A DNA stretch of 64,000 bases from an uncultured Pedobacter sp. (GTDB lineage: Bacteria > Bacteroidota > Bacteroidia > Sphingobacteriales > Sphingobacteriaceae), in contig NZ_CAJYOJ010000066.1 of the NCBI RefSeq assembly GCF_913776295.1, positions 1 through 64,000 of the forward strand, read 5' to 3'. Shown one piece after another: positions 61,926-64,000 of the stretch. Below the pieces are notes generated by a model, which saw nothing but the letters and a program-made list of their open reading frames with translations, did no database searches and was not told the origin of the DNA. The position numbers were made by a program, and so were the translations under genes. Every line of letters starts with the position of its first letter. Position 1 is the stretch's first letter.

Positions 61926-63716
61926 TTAAATTGTACGCGTTTCCTCCTCCAAAAGTTGGTTGTTATAAAGCTCCGTATAACTCCCGTTTAACCTAAGTAA
62001 TTCATTGTGTGTGCCTTGTTCAATGATTTTGCCGTTATCCAGTACCAGAATCTTGTCTGCATTTTTAATGGTCGAAATCCTATGGGCGATTAAAATACTG
62101 GTTTTTCCGGCCATGATCTTACCCAGGTTTTGTAGTATTTCTTCCTCTGTTTTCGTGTCAACAGCCGAAAGGCAATCATCGAAAATTAAAATCTTAGGTG
62201 ATTTAATCAACGCTCTTGCGATAGAAACGCGTTGTTTTTGCCCTCCCGAGAGGGTAATTCCACGCTCACCCAGCATTGTCTCAAATTTTTCGTCGAAATC
62301 GATAATGTTGTTATAAACCGAAGCATTTTTTGCCGCCGCATGTACCGCTTCATCCGTAACCTCGTCTAAACCAAAAGCTATATTGTTTTTTATGGTATCC
62401 GAAAAGAGAAAAACTTCTTGAGGTACGAAGCCTACCTGGCCGCGGTAATCTTTAAGATTTAATGCTTTTATATTTTTCCCATCGATGGTTATTGCACCAT
62501 CCTCCACATCATACATCCGCATGATCAGATTTGCCAAAGTAGATTTTCCGGATCCCGTTTTTCCGATAATGGCTACAAATTCGCCACTATTAACTTCAAA
62601 ACTTACATTCTTCAAAGCTTCAATGCCTGTATCCGGATAGGTAAAACTCACCTGATCAAATTTGATATTACCGCTTAATTCAATCTCTGCAGTTTCGGTT
62701 GATTGGATGTCTGACGGGATGTCTAAAAATTCATTTATTCTTTTCTGCGAAGCTGCAGCCCGCTGGATTAATGAAGTAACCCAGCCCAGCATGGTCACCG
62801 GAAAGGTTAACTGGTTGATATAGATAATAAATTCGGCAATATTCCCTGCGGTAATGCTGCCATTCATCACCTGAACCCCACCTATATATATGGTTAAAAT
62901 CGTACTCAATCCAATTAACAGCAGCATGGTAGGATAAAATAAAGCCGATACCTTAACCAGGCTCATGGAGTCTTTTTTATAATCATTGCTCTGGATTTCA
63001 AACATATTCCGGGTATAATCTTCACGAACATATGATTTAATAATCCTGATGCCCGAGAAACGCTCTTGTACAAAGCTGGAAAGATTTGATAACCGCTCCT
63101 GGATCTTTCCGCTTTTTTTAAATATCAGGGTGTTTACATAATAGATAATTACGACCAGAAAAGGTAGCGGCAACAAACAATAAACAGCCAGTTTGGAATT
63201 TACATCAAACATCGACCATATAATGAGCACAGATAACACAAAAGTGTTAATCGTATACATAATCGCCGGCCCAACGTACATTCTTACCCGGTTTACATCC
63301 TCTGTCGCCCGGTTCATTAAATCGCCGGTATTATTCCGGCGGTAAAAACCTAGGCTCAGCTCCTGGTAGTGTAGGTAAATATCGTTCTTCATATCGAACT
63401 CTATATGCCGCGACATCAATATAATGGTTTGACGCATAAAGAACAGGAACAGACCCCGCAATAAATAAAGCGCAATAACCAGCAATCCAAAAAATAACAG
63501 GTTGCTGCTAAATATATCGTAAATAATAGCCTGACGATCGAAACCGGCAAAAAGATTAAACAGCTGAATGTTTTCGCCGATTAAGTCAACAGCGTAGCCA
63601 ATGACCTGTGCAGGTACCACGCCAAAAATATTAGAAATCACCACAAAAATACTTCCGGGTATAATCCACCATTTGTATTTGAGGAAGTATTTGTTTAATC
63701 GGCTCAGATGTTTCAT
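61926..63716 (-). CDS. ABC exporter, fused membrane and ATPase domains (MsbA/MDR type)
   Basis: 596 aa from the ATG at 63716 (MKHLSRLNKYFLKYKWWIIP). Six transmembrane helices (residues ~10-320) with the coupling segment RRNNTGDLMNRATEDVNRVR; ABC domain with IGKTGSGKSTLANLIMRMY, FVPQEVFLFSDTI (Q-loop), TLSGGQKQRVSIARAL, KILIFDDCLSAVD and AHRISTI. A homodimeric lipid or drug exporter; substrate unknown. Not related to the C39 exporter of the ICE beyond the fold. Confidence 0.92.
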   Translation of the reverse strand: MKHLSRLNKYFLKYKWWIIPGSIFVVISNIFGVVPAQVIGYAVDLIGENIQLFNLFAGFDRQAIIYDIFSSNLLFFGLLVIALYLLRGLFLFFMRQTIILMSRHIEFDMKNDIYLHYQELSLGFYRRNNTGDLMNRATEDVNRVRMYVGPAIMYTINTFVLSVLIIWSMFDVNSKLAVYCLLPLPFLVVIIYYVNTLIFKKSGKIQERLSNLSSFVQERFSGIRIIKSYVREDYTRNMFEIQSNDYKKDSMSLVKVSALFYPTMLLLIGLSTILTIYIGGVQVMNGSITAGNIAEFIIYINQLTFPVTMLGWVTSLIQRAAASQKRINEFLDIPSDIQSTETAEIELSGNIKFDQVSFTYPDTGIEALKNVSFEVNSGEFVAIIGKTGSGKSTLANLIMRMYDVEDGAITIDGKNIKALNLKDYRGQVGFVPQEVFLFSDTIKNNIAFGLDEVTDEAVHAAAKNASVYNNIIDFDEKFETMLGERGITLSGGQKQRVSIARALIKSPKILIFDDCLSAVDTKTEEEILQNLGKIMAGKTSILIAHRISTIKNADKILVLDNGKIIEQGTHNELLRLNGSYTELYNNQLLEEETRTI

Positions 63717-63725
63717 GTTGCACAA

Positions 63726-64000
63726 ACTTAGATAAATTTGTTATTTCATTCTACTTATTTGTCTATTTGAAATCGAGCTTTAAAAATTAATGACATTATG
63801 AGCGCAAATGCCAGTCGTTGCCAGGCTGATTGTTGGAAATGTGTGGCCTGTCTTTCGGGGCCATTGTAGCCCTGCTATTCATTGTAAGCAGGTTGAATGA
63901 CCTGGTTTTTACATTACTATCAGTATCTTTTCATGGTGTCTCAGGTGTTTCCATCTGATACGGGTACTTCTCCTTCGGTTTGTTGTTGTACTTAAAAATT
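63726..64000. other. Right-edge region, possible 3' end of a minus-strand gene
   Basis: 63931-64000 is open on the minus strand up to TGA (63931-63933), encoding KYNNKPKEKYPYQMETPETP, which looks like the natural hydrophilic tail of a protein whose start lies outside the window. Too short to name. In 63726-63930 I see nothing. Confidence 0.35.

Overview
The window is a Bacteroidota chromosome segment, most likely from Pedobacter or a close relative in the Sphingobacteriaceae. Supporting signs are a PorP/SprF protein with a T9SS type B sorting-domain protein, TAnnTTTG promoter boxes, RteC/TraG-type conjugative-element genes, SusC-like outer-membrane receptors and small chromosomal genes such as DUF3276. 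No database search was possible; family names come from motifs read by eye.

Layout. (1) 1-4.8 kb: the 3' end of an RHS polymorphic-toxin gene with a papain-fold tip, its Imm35-like immunity gene, two orphan toxin-tip remnants each followed by a paralogous putative immunity gene, a decayed REP/RAYT unit, a 21-bp minisatellite, and a gene whose start codon lies in an inverted repeat. (2) 4.8-13.6 kb: four tandem secreted fibre-like paralogues, a PorP/SprF protein and a convergent T9SS type B protein. (3) 13.9-22.8 kb: an exopolysaccharide locus (MshEN-GT2 synthase, BcsB-like subunit, beta-barrel, polytopic membrane protein, histidine-kinase-like protein without its acceptor histidine, GH5 glycanase), then tRNA-Arg(CCG). 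(4) 23.07-56.19 kb: a decayed integrative conjugative element (ICE) bounded by a 19-bp near-perfect direct repeat. (5) 56.3-64 kb: ordinary chromosome (LytTR regulator, MgtE, HAD hydrolase, YchF, DUF5362, DUF3276, ABC exporter).

The ICE keeps truncated integrase and traD, a DUF3408 gene, parA, a candidate oriT, two mob genes, traG, two excisionase-like HTH genes and rteC. A single deletion scar near 23.49 kb joins the 5' third of the integrase to a truncated traD; the T4SS operon is absent.

The cargo is the main point of interest. Two blocks (27.5-34.7 kb and 36.9-53.9 kb) share a 15-bp palindrome, TGCAACnnnGTTGCA, in front of their transcription units, and a Fur-family regulator is encoded between divergent copies. 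In three promoter regions the palindromes come in pairs 38-40 bp apart; in two of them they lie exactly over the -33 and -7 promoter elements. The regulated genes are a COG0523 (zinc-chaperone type) GTPase, an alkaline phosphatase, an Lgt paralogue, three TonB-dependent or SusC-like receptors, an ABC transporter with two DUF3526-like permeases, and a complete class I lanthipeptide pathway: GG-leader precursor with a His/Cys-containing core, C39 exporter, split LanB, and a LanC whose three zinc ligands are replaced. My reading is a metal-responsive, probably zinc-responsive, RiPP system carried on an ICE. The peptide may be a metal-binding compound taken up again, or a bacteriocin made under metal limitation; the sequence does not decide between these.
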